From Ascaris suum (lineage: Eukaryota; Nematoda; Chromadorea; Rhabditida; Ascarididae), in the NCBI GenBank assembly GCA_013433145.1, contig CM024176.1, positions 6,434,520 through 6,498,519 on the forward strand: DNA of 64,000 bases. Reading direction: 5' to 3'. Each line of letters begins with the position of its first letter. Position 1 is the stretch's first letter. The position numbers were made by a program, and so were the translations under genes. Below the pieces are notes generated by a model. That model saw nothing but the letters and a program-made list of their open reading frames with translations. It made no database searches and had not been told where the DNA came from. Below, piece after piece: positions 37,960-61,309 of this stretch.

Positions 37960-38410
37960 TCCTATCGGATTTTCAGGTCCTGTGGTTACATCCCTTACTG
38001 AGCATTTTATATTCCACTCGAATGGCATCTGTTTTCGTTCAACATGCCAGTGCAGCGTGCATAAAAGTTTGCCTCGAAAGGCGGGATGCAGGAAGACTTG
38101 CAGAAGGGCGTGGCATCCAGAGTCAAATTGCGTTACGGGCAGCGATATCAGCACACAATGCGCACACTCCCTCTATTCACGTATGATTCATTAGAACGAT
38201 GCCGTGCCCGTCGCTTCGTTGGTTAGCTGTCTTTACAAACATTTTTAAAGACGCTTCCGATGTCATCTTTGTCAAGCCCATCGCATTTGTAGTCTGGGAT
38301 AACTGGTGGAACTTGTTTTCGTGTGTTTGCTCCATGATTTGGTCTAGGCTGAGGGACGGGAATGCTGGACAGAAGGACGTGGCAACAAATGGAACAGGAC
38401 CTAGGTGTGA
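37960..38410 (-). CDS. Possible Cys-containing exons, frame unresolved
   Basis: On the minus strand about 38362-38248, after a TCTGTCCAG acceptor, there is an open frame with PVPQPRPNHGANTRK and a DYKCDGLDKDD motif. Further down (about 38098-38003) an open frame ends at a strong TCA|GTAAGG donor. The middle joint relies on a CTGCAAG acceptor. These may be exons of a secreted or low-complexity protein, or part of the next gene. Family unknown. Confidence 0.3.
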
Positions 38411-38498
38411 CACCTTTGGTTGACAGAGGCTAGTCTACTAAGCATTTACAGCAGACATTATTTGCATCTCCAGCAGCCCTATTCCAATCATGACTCTA

Positions 38499-39647
38499 TC
38501 AATCTATGAACATTAGCAATTTTTTCACTCGTAACTGAAATGGAGAACTGCTAGACTGCCTTTGCTACCCCTTACGGAAGGTGGACGATGGTGTGATTGA
38601 AAATCACATCAGCCGGTCCTTTGTAATTTCTAATTTGTTAATGAGAATGTAATGAAATGAATGAAATCGAAGCCGTAAAATTCGCTACATACGACCTGTT
38701 TCGATTATGGAAGTGGGGTCAAGTAGAGCACAGTTGTGGATATGCGTTCCTGCGAACAGTCGTTAGTTTAAGCCCTTATTGCTATGCCATTAGACATCAT
38801 TTCGGAGTGCTAATGTAGTTCTGAAATTTGCTTGATAAAATTTCCTCTCAAACTTCTTCTTTCATTAATTATCGTCTTTTTTAATTGAAGGTATTCTGAT
38901 GCGCGACTTTTTCACTGCGTCTATTTTCTACTGTTTGTTTACGATGCACAAAACTATGGGGGCCCTTCATGGTTCGCCTACCTCCTTCCCTCATTATTAT
39001 TTGCTATTCTGTCCCCTCACCTCCTCCTTTCATCCCCTTGAATCATCCAAGGACGCCATATGCGAACTTGGGCACCCATGGCAACACATTCACATTTACT
39101 TCGTTTCACGATATTTGATCATTCTAATTTGCAGTTCTTACATAGGAGTTATCCGCGTTTGCCATTTGATGACGGAACAGAAACAAGTATTGTTCTTTCC
39201 GTCCAAAACTGATTCGAAGCCATAGCACTGCCTTGTTTGCTGTAACAAAAACGCCCCGAATTTGTGTTTCTATCGACGATGCTTTGCAGTATTTCTGATT
39301 TGGATCTATTTGTGGTTGTCTAGCTTGATTGGGCAATATTTTCAGTTCCTCGCACCGCTCGCTAAAATGTTTCAGCTCGAATGAACAGGCAATTACCCAG
39401 AGAATTTTTCATCCAATGCGCTAACCTATATCGCGTGTGATTTTCATTTCATAAATTTCACTTACGAATATTCTAACCGGGCGCCATTCAAAGCCTCTAA
39501 CAAGTATGATCTTATTCGATTATTGGATTCCAAGCCGATCGCATTGGCTATTCTTAGTTGAGAAGCATTTGTTGCAATACCTTTCTTCTCTATCTCCTCG
39601 ATGCATTTAGTAATTAGCGAAGAAGGACGATGTTTTAATAACTTTGC
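38499..39647 (-). CDS. Unrecognised gene with helical CIEEIEKKG segment
   Basis: Two strong minus-strand exons join in phase: 39647-39466 (acceptor TTCAACAG, donor GTAAGTG) and 39361-39142 (acceptor CATTTTAG, donor GTAAGAAC). The first encodes AKLLKHRPSSLITKCIEEIE, then KKGIATNASQLRIANAIGLE and SYLLEALNGARLEY, which looks like helical bundle sequence. The second has NQARQPQIDPNQKYCKASS and a basic/aromatic stretch SFGRKEQYLFLFRHQ. A short terminal exon 38534-38499 (LRVKKLLMFID, stop) follows a CCATTTCAG acceptor in the right phase. Together about 145 residues are visible; upstream exons lie beyond 39647 and were not found. The opening resembles the first helix of RhoGAP-type domains (CI.EIEK.G), but the next RhoGAP motif is absent, so I do not assign it. 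Confidence 0.55.
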
Positions 39648-39659
39648 CTGTTGAATTTT

Positions 39660-42418
39660 TTTACACTTTTATAAAAGAGAAAAACAAATGTATATAAACA
39701 TTCTTATTCTTCAAGTTTCTCCAACAGAAAAACAAATGAGGGCGTACGTTGAGGTGTTTCAAATTGTATCTGTTTAGATAAAAAGCGAGTAAAACGCAAA
39801 AAAAGTTGTTGAAATCGAATAATAAACAAGCTAGCAGACGTGTAATTAATTAAGTCGTACACAAATGGCTGAATGTAAACGTGGTAATGAAGAGTCCAAT
39901 ATGTATAAAACATTAGCAGAGGCCAAGAGGAAAATGTTATTCTGGGAGAACAGAATTAAAAAAGAATTTAGGCGAAGGGAAGTCTATCGTGAGCATAAAT
40001 ACAGAAGGAATAGACGACTGTTAGAAGTCTAGATGTTAAGAATGCAAAAGGTAAGATGCGGATAGATTACCTATAAGAACAAAGGTGAGAACGTTTCGGC
40101 CTCTATCCGTTGACGTGTGCATTCGATATATGCGCGGGCCATCGTCAGAACGAAACGCATAACCCTGTGAGTATAAGAAGCTATATAGACAACTTAACTA
40201 AAAACGGAGAGAAAAGTAAAAAGGAGGGAAGTGGAAAAGGAGCTTTTCAGGTAAAAATGAGTATAAGAAAAATGTGAGTTATTACATAAGTTGCACAAGA
40301 TAGTCCTTACCTATTTATAAAGCTAGGTATACACTATATATTGAGCTAAAAAGTCGTATAGTTTACATTATAAAGCGGAAGGAGGTGATATCGACAGCGT
40401 GATGAATGAATGTTTGGTAACTGATAAACTCAACTGTGTATGTTGACGCGATTGAGCTCATAGCAGTGGCTCACTAAACCAATATTTACTTGATCTTTGT
40501 TAACGCCAAGCCTATCGAAACAATATGAATAACATCTGAAGTTCACTAAAAGATTATGAAGAAGAAACAAGTACAAAAAAACTAGAATAAAACACCAATA
40601 CTAATACACAAAATTCATGAGATAATATAAAGATATAAAGTTACACAAATAAATGCTCGGCTGAGGCGTCGTGTGTATTGAATGCATAGAAAGACAGTGT
40701 TGCAGAATGCAAGTATACTATTAAGGAGCGGTAATCAATAAATCTTGGTATACGTAGTCAAAGTGGTTGTACTACGAAGTGGTAGCACAAGTAGAGCACT
40801 GTTTATTTGATGCTAGACTGTATAAACAACTCCATTATACAAGTGGCTTTTAGAGTTAGTTATACGAACGAAAAGGCTTATGCATTATGAATGGTTAATA
40901 AGCGCAAAAATTAAAACCCATAAAAGATTTCGTTAATCAAACTTTAGTACCCTTTCTGTTAAAATTGACGAATTTATACGCTAATTCTGGTTTGCTAGTT
41001 AATGTTTACACAAGTATTTTTCCATTAGAGTTACATTAAGGCCTTTATTATTATAATTTTTAAGCTGCTTTTTACATCTAGTAATAAAATCTGTCTTAAA
41101 TGAGCACAGTTTACTAAACCTATAAATTTGAGAGTTTATAAGGTTTTTGTATATGAACAGTGGGGTGTTACTGTCCAACTGAGTATATATGTTTAGTGAA
41201 AAATTAAATTAATCCGTCTTATCATAGACGCTTGAGATGATATCGTTGCAAGTAATATGTAGGCTTCAGTCCAAAAAGTTAGTATGCTACCAGCGCATGT
41301 AACATCAATCTGTAGTGAATCTCCATAAATTAATTAAGCAATACTCTGAAAGTGATCAGTATCGAATATCAGTAAACCAGCAACGAACCTACAACAAATA
41401 GCATTAAAAAGTGAAATTTTGATACGGACCTAGAATATCTATGCATCTAATGCGGAAGCAATGATGCGGCTATTTGCATGGATATTCGAAATCGCTCTTT
41501 TCTCAGTATAAAAAAATGTATTTCTTAGATGGGCATTTCATCCCTTCAGACTAAAAAATTTTCCTGTGTGGTGAATTATTACTTATGAACTCTTCGTTGA
41601 TACCGACCAACCGTGACTATGTATCAAGTGAGTAACTGTTCAGAAAATAATGATGCTGTTTTCTCACCTGTCATCTGTTGGTTTTTTTTCAGCTCATGAG
41701 TCTTTGTCGGCTAAGTAGAATGTTTCGCTTTTTCTCAGCACCAAAAAAGTAGAAGCATAAAGGTGCAAATCGCTGCCCTGCAATGATTTTTCTCAGATGG
41801 AGTGGGGAGGGGACGAGTGGATTTAGCTTGGAAAGGTCGGTATGTTCGCTGTTTTTGACGATAGCACATGAGTGATTGAAAATTTTAAACTTCAAGTTTT
41901 GCGAGTTGAGACCTGCACTACTGTCTTATAATTCTAGTTTAGGGGACCGGTTTGCTTGGCATATAGCAATTTTATCCATTCAATTACCGAAACTCGAATT
42001 TCTCCCAAATTCATCCGATGACGTCATTTACAACGACGACTGAGATTTTTCCTAAGAATGAAAAACTTGCCTCTGCTTTTCTATGCGGCGTACCAGCAAA
42101 AAGACGTTTCGAATAATTTCTTGATTTTGAAGTGGCAGCCGGTTCTTTTTTCGCTTATTTAAATGTTAGCATTATCACTCTTATTTTTGTAGTTCGGCTG
42201 ACGTCATACGTGTTTCCTTTGGCTTGAATATCCAAATAAACTTTTTCTGCTGAATTCGTCGCTCGCTAATCCTTGTTCTTTCCTTCAATAGGGATTCAGT
42301 AATATTCTGCACTTTCTTCTGTTTCACATGCCGCGAGTGATGTTTCTTCGACTTCATAAATGCAAAGGAACTTTTCCTGGTATTTAGAGGTCTGAGTATT
42401 AGCTACTACCACAGGCAA
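39660..42418. other. Very AT-rich region without a supported gene
   Basis: Between 39.66 and 41.6 kb the sequence is distinctly AT-rich with dense stop codons on both strands. A 68-codon minus-strand ORF at 41895-41689 (includes HTDLSKLNPLVPSPLHLRK) is the only candidate and has no clear partner exons. Confidence 0.4.
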
Positions 42419-42654
42419 TCACTTCGCCTCGGATTTATGTTGTCCTCTTTTGTGAAGACCGATGAGTTCTCTATCTCGCTTGCGATGCATGTTGAGATAA
42501 ACGTTCTTTGGGCCAAAGATCTCAGGTATAAAGCGTAGAACGAATTGAATATGCAAGGCGAATACGCTTAGTAACACAAAAGAGTAGTCGAGGGAACTAT
42601 GTGAACTCTGTGATAGAGGTGCCACTATACAAGGAACCAGTGCTATAAGGTAAC
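42419..42654 (-). CDS. Last exon of a membrane protein, possibly a 7-TM receptor
   Basis: Minus-strand exon from 42654 (acceptor CAACTGCAG, phase 1) to the TGA at 42421-42419, 77 residues. It holds two hydrophobic segments (YLIALVPCIVAPL and YSFVLLSVFALHIQFVLRF), followed by a basic tail (YLNMHRKRDRELIGLHKRGQ) that would be cytosolic. The layout resembles the end of a nematode serpentine chemoreceptor, but no family motif is visible. Candidate upstream exons are minus-strand ORFs at 43551-43315 and 43868-43650; their joints are unproven. Confidence 0.4.
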
Positions 42655-43296
42655 CTGCAGTTGGACAGAATTTCAGTAAGTGGGAAAAACAATAGTTGAA
42701 GTGAATGTTGAGGTGATTATATAATTGTCCATCATTTCAGCTTGAAAGTAATCCTTCAATTTCCGCACGGCCATCTCTTATGCCCCGTCATTTTTCTTAA
42801 TGGGGAAATCAAGAGAAAAGGCGGAAAAATACTGTTAATTTCACAGAACCATTGGCGATATCGCGGAAGCTCAAATGCATTTTCGCCGCCGAATGCGTCA
42901 ATTTATTAGGGCAGTAAACATGTTGTGATTTTATAATGTAAATCTTTTTCGCTAATATTTTCCTCGACATGTTCATGTTTTCTCAATCGCAATTCCCTAT
43001 TGTCAAGCCACACTCTATTTAGCAAGTGAAGACTCTCACAAAGAAGTATCACTGCATCTGTCACTAACAAGTCATTTGCATGCTATCCTTCGAGAATCAT
43101 ATCGCCAACATTAATACAGTGCGTTGAAGCAGCACATTTCTTCATCGGAATGCTGTTCAATGTTAATCTTAGAGTTCGTTTCAGCCCCTCGCACAGACCT
43201 CAGTGAAGCATGAGATCACTCACTGTGACGTGGTACTTCAATATCGTTACATTTTTCCGCAGTGGTAAAATATTTCAACCCTCTTTTAATGAAATC

Positions 43297-43316
43297 GAAA
43301 AGAAATATTTCTTTTC
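43297..43316. repeat. Perfect 20-bp palindrome, AT-rich
   Basis: GAAAAGAAATATTTCTTTTC reads the same on both strands. It lies in AT-rich DNA, so chance is a fair explanation. Confidence 0.8.
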
Positions 43317-45248
43317 ACTGTACATATTTTAGAAAATAATCGTTGATGCTTTTTAAAGAAAACCGTCGGAATGCATTAAGAACGAACCGCGTTTCAGATT
43401 TGTTGATCACAAAGTGAAAACCTATTTTTTGCACTCTGCAACGAATTTTCGCCGAATCATTGAGGGCGGAAAAAATTGTATGACGAGTGAACAGGAATGA
43501 ATGAACTAGCTGAGTAATATCTACGAAATTCGGCACAAAATGTGCGTTCATCTGGGATTAACGACACGCTTGTGGCATTCAAATGAAGATTTGCCGAGCC
43601 GATAGCACTGTGCGGTGACACTGCGTCAATCAAGTCGTCGTTGTCGTCGTCATCGTGGTGACTGGAGTGGTTGTTCGCATGGCTGCTGACACCAGTTATA
43701 GTAAGCTTGCATTTCTCTGCTGTCTAGCAATATCCACAAAGATATTTGCTCAAATATGGGATTAAAAATTGGATCACGCAGCACTGCGATAATGCAATCA
43801 TTAATCGTTGAATTATAGTGGAAAGCGGTAGTTTTGATAATATTCGTAGTGGACAGCTCAAGAACCATTTCGAAGGACTAAAATAGCTTAAGGTCTGTTA
43901 AACATGTATTCCCGTTACCACAGAAATGAAATTGTAAAACAATCATACTGCAAAAGAAGCAAATTTTTCCCGATGCTTAGAAAGCCGTAACAATGAATGC
44001 TGTTAAGTCAGTTCGGAATTTCCTCCAATCCGCTGCGAGACCTGTTGAACTGAAGGTTAGCTCAGCCCTAGGCGGCCATGGATCGGAGCCACTGTTCAGA
44101 TCATAGCTTATGTTGTAGCTAAGTTTCTTTTTTAACTCATGACCAGAAGTGAAATTCTCGCTGCAGCCAAGGCTCGATGTTTTGTTTTCATAACTTTGGC
44201 ATTGTTGCCATTGTGGTGTACGGAAATGAAGAAAACCAAAGGAAACAGGAAGGTGTGTCGAGAAGAATCCGATAGTGTAGCAAGCGATAACAATAACATG
44301 GACCTCTTACACATGCCACAAATCTCCTTAAATTCTGATTTCCGGCAGGAAGAAACTTAATAAGTGTGACAGAAAACTTAGTAGGAAACTTGACATGAAA
44401 CTATGGAACAGGCCATCACAGAGTTGAGGCAATATTTGATTTCCTTTCGCACAACGAAGTGTCCATAAGGAAGTCGTTCATATTCGATCCGTCTTAGAAT
44501 TCAGCAGCAAATTTTAAGCATGCAGCTAATTTGAAATTTCTCCTACCAGGTGTATCATGTAATTCGCATACTCCTTATGGATGGATATGCCGCAAATAGC
44601 TTGTAGTAGAATATTTGAAAAGCAGGTGGTACAGTTGCAAGGGAGATAAACGTTTTTCTCGCTTCAGCAGATCCACTTCACCGGTATTTTCCGCTTTCTT
44701 CCTCTAGTCGAAAATTATAGGTGAAAGTGGAATATGCGTCAGAGCTTGATTTCTTATGCTTCTAGCTATGCTTCCGTCTAGATGTGGCGAAATCCTAATT
44801 CACCCAGAAGGAAATCCCATCACATTTTAAACGTTCACCTATATTTCACCGGAAAAACGACATAACCTTCAGTATGCTCATTTTCGCCGTTGTAAGTTGA
44901 ACTTGTCAGTGAGTTATTTCTGTGATTCCTTGATTATTTACTGAAGCGAACGATCCTAATAATAGAATTATTTCCGCTCAATGGCTGTTATACTATCAAT
45001 CTAACGAGTTCAAATAAAAATCTGAATAAAATTAGTTATGTCAATGTTAAGCTCACTGCGATTAGCTATTCATGTAGCCAAAAAGTTTTGCTTTCGGGAA
45101 TGCCGAATAGTTGCATCTGCATCGGTGAAGGGTACTAATACGATTCATGTCCAACAAAACGCATAAGCTAAGTACGGAAATATGACGAGCTTCACATTGC
45201 ATAATTCCATTGCCATATTGTCGTAACCGTGATTGCCTCATATTACAG

Positions 45249-55813
<10,565 letters not shown>

Positions 55814-56600
55814 TTTCACAAAAAAGAAACGACCCCAAAGTTTCACTGCTGATCATTGCGTCCTTATCATGTGCCGAACAATCGGGTCAAGCTCATATGT
55901 TTCGTCGCGTATGAGCACAAAACCTTTATTTAATAATTTATCAGTGGATGTATTTTCATGTGAATATGATGGCATAGACTTTTGCGAGATATAAATAGTA
56001 AATCTTCATGTCGAGTGATACGTGGGGAGAAGTTTAGCGCACACTGTATCCATCGCACATATCCGCGTAACCGCATCGCCGAAAGGTCGCACGTGGAAGC
56101 CGAATTCAATTAAGCTAGAATAGGAAGAAAATTTGCAGTAGAAGTTATGAAGCATCATAAATCCATCATTCAAGCAAACCTTCCAAACAAGGAGCACATC
56201 ACTGCCCCGACAGTAAGCACATCAATATCTCCCAAATGTTTTCGACTATATGGTTTATTTTCTCGTCAACCGTAGCAGCAATATGAACAAATCGTTTCCT
56301 CATACGTTCTTTTATCATTATATATCAACGCATCACGATTCGCCGCGCTTTTAGCATGATTTTTGTTGCACAGACTTCTCGAACATTTCCACTAGATTTT
56401 TTCTATCCCTTGAGCGGCATCGGACTTACAGGACCTAATTTCGAAATCCTTAAATTTCCAAATGTTGAAGTAAAGCTCCCCAAGCTGGGAAAAGATAGGA
56501 AAACATGGAAATGATATGTGATGAAGAACACAGATGGCCAAGCAACGAAAGGAAAAATCAAATTTTCGTCAAAGCATTTGGGCGAAGAAGCATCAGGCAC
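55814..56600. other. Region between the Rab4 stop and the next minus-strand gene
   Basis: Holds the Rab4 3' UTR and probably the 3' end of the convergent minus-strand gene. A minus-strand open stretch in 56645-56403 may be part of that gene's end, but the frame is uncertain. Confidence 0.3.
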
Positions 56601-59600
56601 CTTTTGGTGCGGCAAGCAAAAGTAGCAACAGTCTGAAGATCCCAACGGTCCAACCGTGGTTTGAGAGATGAAGGAGTGGATGCATTAATCACATCGACAG
56701 GTGACAGATTCGAAGCCTTTGGAAGACGACTTTGGAAGCTCTGCGAAGCGTTGTCTTTAATGGAAAGCTTCTTGATGAGCTGGGACTGATGCATGCGTCG
56801 AACACAGGGATCGGCAAACTGAAACATTCTGGAAAGCAGAATGTCAGAAAAAACGCATCAGTTTTCACAGCAGACGACCAGATCATACTTTTGTTTACCA
56901 ATCGCATGTAAAGATTTTTAAAATGGGAACGTAAATCGGCTGCTATGGTCCAAGGCAGACTTTGTGAAACGCAAGGCGAGTGAAGCGTTCTCTTGTATTG
57001 TCTAGCAGCGTGATTTCGGGACACAAATTGAGCAGGCGTATAGGATCTCAACATTTCAAAATTGGTCGGTAGCAGTCAATGGATGCCCTTCGATATTGGT
57101 CAATGTACATATGCAGCGAAGTGACGCAGAACATAGTTTGTAATTTCAGAAGATTTCCAGCGGCAGTGGAATACTGCAGCCTCAAGCGAGGACGAGGGTC
57201 ACTTATAAATATGCATTGTCTGTAGAAGAACAAAGTCTCTGCCCGTTAATTTGTCTGAAAAGATATATTTTCAAGGCCGGCATAGATTGCATATCATTTT
57301 TTGTAGAAACTTTAACTGCCACAATTTCGACCACTTGGTGAAGGAGTTAGGGATATTCTGCAGAATATGGAAGCCATGAGCCTGATAACACAACGAACGA
57401 TAAATCTTAAGATCGCGGCTAGGAGCCTGGCACTCTCCAGAGCGTCACAGACACATCGCTGATGCATACGAGGCACATAATATGACAGTAATACTTCCTT
57501 GCGAAATGCCACTATGAATTGGACGCGAAGAGTGGTAGTTCCACTCAGTTAATCTTTAAATTTTCATATTTTCAGCCACATAAAAAACTGTGACCAGCTT
57601 CGGCAGGCAATCGACGATGCCACACTTTTCCAACCACAAGAGTACTTCCTTGTGACAACCGCATAAAATGTCTTTGCATATACAACATTAGGTTCGAAAT
57701 TTCGTATTCACTAAGGACAGCATAGATCGTAGAGTCTATACAACAATTAAGCTGATCGACCGAAAACAGAATTGTGCGAACTTAGGAGGTAATTGCGCAT
57801 AAAATGATATAATATCGCTCTGTAACAATTATGCGCAACCCGAATCGCAGCAAATCTTTTAGGGAACGTTGCAAACGAAGGAGGATAGACTAGTCGAAAA
57901 ACAATTTGTTTTTGCTTTTTGTTGAAGTGTCACACAATTCCTCTTTCTGGCAACTATGGGCGAACTCGGAACTCCGTGGCGGGAAGGTAGAGGAACATGA
58001 GAAGTAAAGCAGAACAATTATGCCAGACGGTCATCAGCTGCTTTGGTGGTATGCTTGTGAAACAGTGGCCAAGTATCTTCTAGTGCAACCTAAACTTTCT
58101 TGCGTAGTTTAACTATAGCTTTGAGAACTGAGTTAGACCTGGCGCAAACCAAATCAAGGTGCTTATTGCAGCATATAGGAAAACCACATCACACATCTTT
58201 GTCTTCCATGAAAAATCCGGCAAGTATTCTGCAACTAAGTTTTATTATAGTAGCTCGTTATTTAGAAAGTGTGTTGCATAGCGTGCGTCCAACATGGCGT
58301 TGAAAAATTTATAAAATGCTTCGGCATTCATGCCGCAAATGACGCGTCTCACACGGTCTCTCGCAAATCTTGCGTACTGAGTTAGGTGGTGCTTAGAAAA
58401 TTGCTTAAATGCCGCCAGTTCATCTGACTTTTGCTAGTGAACACAGGAAGTTTTCTGTTCTTTCGCAGGGAAACGCTGAGGGTGTGATAGGGTCGTATAG
58501 GCTCGATGGCCCATTCCTCTGACGTAATAGAGAATGCCTCAAAAACGGCTGCATAATTCCCTAATGTCAGATGAGCTCGCAACATATTGCAGCTCTTTTG
58601 GCAGTGATAACGTTGGATTCCCCCAAATTGCACCTCGCAGCATCTGTTTCATGCCCACATTAAAATTTTGCAAAGAAAGTTTCAACTTCTAAATCGATGC
58701 TTGCATGGTCGCTGCTCTGAAAGCGAATAAAGTGAGAAATACAACGCTCCTACCGGAGCAGTGAAGCTTTGGTCGCCGACGAAAGATTACACGAACCACT
58801 AAATGGAATTGAGAAATGATTTCGAAAAGCTCTTTAGAAACAGTACATGTACCAGATGCTGTGTAGATGTATATCGCTAAAAAGTTTTGGTGACGAGGAT
58901 AACGAGGAAAGTCAGGCCGCAACCGAAATATTTGGATGCGACAACAATCTCAACAGTCGTTACATGCGCATTCATCAGTGCAGCCATTCTGCCTCCCTTA
59001 TTCCCCAAATCAGCCTCAAAATTACGGCAAAGCATCCGTTGAAACGGTCCTACTGGAAGCAATGGATTGCATACCGAGGGCGGCATCCATTTTTCTGAAG
59101 TAGCACATACCTTTGCCCTCCTATCATCTGCAAGTTTGATCATATACTGGCTATACTGCATCCATTAGTACACGGGGGACCTTTGCTGCGCTGCTTCCAA
59201 TGCACCGTGACGTTGTAGCTGATACCTGTTGTCAGTATCCACAGCGCATTCGTAGCACGTTTATGCATTCATTGCTGAAGTTCCACTTTGTCGAGGGTTG
59301 CATCCACATAGAATTGCGCCGACGCCAAGGTCTGGCTCACCTGGCAACTCATTCACGAGATTTGCAAAACCCTTCCGCCCAAAAGGCATCCAAGCATTTC
59401 TTTTTGTTAGAGTTGACTGATCAACAAGTCGTTTCTTGCACATGTTATGGTAAGCTTTGGAGTCGGACTTTTTTTCTTACGCAACTACCAAAAACATGCT
59501 TCGGATGGGAGTCGAGAATGACGAATGTGATGAAGCACAAAGAATCTCTCAAAGCTTAGACGCCGTCCTTCACTGTGCATGTGTAGTGTTATGAACACTC

Positions 59601-60060
59601 TTGAGAATGACCTTCATTGGAAGGCACTTGTTTTCATCGCGTCAACCATACGAAAAAGCTGCTCTCAAATGAAGCTCAGCTGACATATACGTTTTCGAAG
59701 GTTTTGTTATATATGGAACTTGTCGATTGTAGCACGGGTTCGACGACTTAGCGTTGACATGATCTATTGTTGGCGGATTTCATCATGTCTAGCTGCATCA
59801 GGTACCTCTTGTACTTTGCACAGTTAGTAGGTGCGTTCCAACTCTTAATTTCAACGGCTCTCTGCAGAAGTTTTTCGACGACACATGTGAAGATGCCTCG
59901 TAACTGTGGAATCTATCTGAGCTAGCCTGTTGACGTTGCATATTTCGGGAGCAAATTCACCTTGCAAAATCCCTCCGAAGTTTTGATTGGTGCTGTGAGC
60001 AAAAACGGAGGGGAAAAAACAGATTTGAAAATCATTTCTAACACATAGGCAATTGTTGTC
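56601..60060 (-). CDS. Unrecognised minus-strand gene, frame uncertain over much of its length
   Basis: The firmest part is two exons joined in phase 0 by an 80-bp intron: about 57054-56899 (SYTPAQFVSRNHAARQYKR, then SLPWTIAADLRSHFKNLYM) and 56818-56601 (acceptor ATGTTTCAG; FADPCVRRMHQSQLIKKLS, later SSLKPRLDRWDLQTVATF). Further upstream the minus strand stays open in more than one frame. Candidates are about 58680-58390 (GAIWGNPTLSLPKELQY, or EEWAIEPIRPYHTLSVSL), 59161-58877 (MIKLADDRRAK and NFEADLGNKGGRMAALM), about 59486-59365 (LTKRNAWMPFGRKGFANL), and about 60060-59740 (FLLTAPIKTSEGFCK spliced over a 57-bp intron to VVEKLLQRAVEIKSW). Whether these form one gene or two is unclear. Family not recognised. 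Confidence 0.45.
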
Positions 60061-60090
60061 ACGAGGACTCAAGCGAATGCACTGACTCAT

Positions 60091-61173
60091 TCCAGAAGTT
60101 CCTTCATGTCAGTGGTCAGCCAAAAGCCAAAAATTTGGCGGTGCAATCCAAAATCGAATATTTGATGCCCTCAGTGCGTAATAACTCCTGCTCACTCAGA
60201 AGAGCTTTTCTTGCACCGAACTTCCAGCTTTATCAGCATTTAAAAGTTTATCGCCTGATAAACCAGGGCTATAATCACACGTAGTCAATTGCAGAACAAA
60301 AATTGTGCATGCTGATTTTAGTTTTTATTGTCGACAAGGAATTTCAAGGCAACGTTATACTGGTGTCACGAGCACATAGGTAAGCAAAAACTGAACTGCC
60401 TGTAACCCGTCTTCTGCAAAACTTTTTGCTAGGAAATCCATAATAGTGACCGGATACTGCTGAAGGGACTTTGGCAATTAGAGCATGAGAGAGAGCGGTT
60501 TAAAAATACCTCCGCGGAATTAGTTGGATCTGTTTTCCACACTTCGCCCATTTTATAGACATTGCGTTCTTTTTCGTCGAGAAAGTGCATTCACAGAACA
60601 GAAATAAAGTTCCCAAGTTTGCTTGCACAAAAGGCTGCAAAACATATAGCAATTTTTCATTGCATTTTATTTAGCCATATCAAACGCTTGAGTGGCACAT
60701 TCGCTTTGATAGCAACGTCCAATCATGATACTCTTTCATTCAAAGACGAAGGAAAGGAAATATGCGTCATCTATTCGTTTAGCAGTTGATTGATTCCCAT
60801 TGGAGACTTCTGCAGTGGAGTTTTTCTCACCATGTGTGGCTCCATTCGAAATGGGGATCGCAGAGTGAATAAATGAAGCACGAACAATACGCAGTCAGAC
60901 TTTGTTTGAAATTTATCTCACTTTTTTCTCTTTCAAGCTTGTGGCACTTTTAATGGTCTCCTCATGTTCGATAATTCTCATAAAACTCATAGAGTTTTGG
61001 CGAAATTTCATTCGTGCAGACACGATTTCTTCATAACGGCACCTACTAAGATACTTTGGGGTATTCTGACTTAATCATTACTCCGATGAAAAACTAAAAA
61101 TGCAAAAAACAAAGAAAAAACTCTTTATTGCAATATTACGCTTACTGATATACAATAAATGATGCAATGAATA
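60091..61173. other. No gene supported
   Basis: AT-rich sequence with only short ORFs on both strands. No exon with matching splice signals was seen. Confidence 0.35.
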
Positions 61174-61309
61174 CTATAGGTCACTTGAAATTTGTGTGAC
61201 AATGTTTTCGCAACATTTCTTTGCGCCTTCATCGCAACGTTTCTTGTCGCTTATAGCGTCACGGCAAAATTCCTCCATAACAACGCAAATCTTTGTCCTA
61301 TCGAAGCAT
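61174..61309 (-). CDS. Terminal exon of a small cysteine-rich protein
   Basis: After an ATTAATTGCAG acceptor the minus strand reads CFDRTKICVVMEEFC, then RDAISDKKRCDEGAKKCC, and stops at 61176-61174. Six cysteines in about 35 residues, spaced C-x6-C-x6-C-x9-C-x6-C-C, suggest a disulphide-rich extracellular domain. The spacing does not match the ShK domain. The exon begins in phase 2, so an upstream exon is required. A minus-strand open region at 62486-62241 is a candidate, but all three of its frames are nearly stop-free and I could not choose. Family unknown. Confidence 0.45.
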
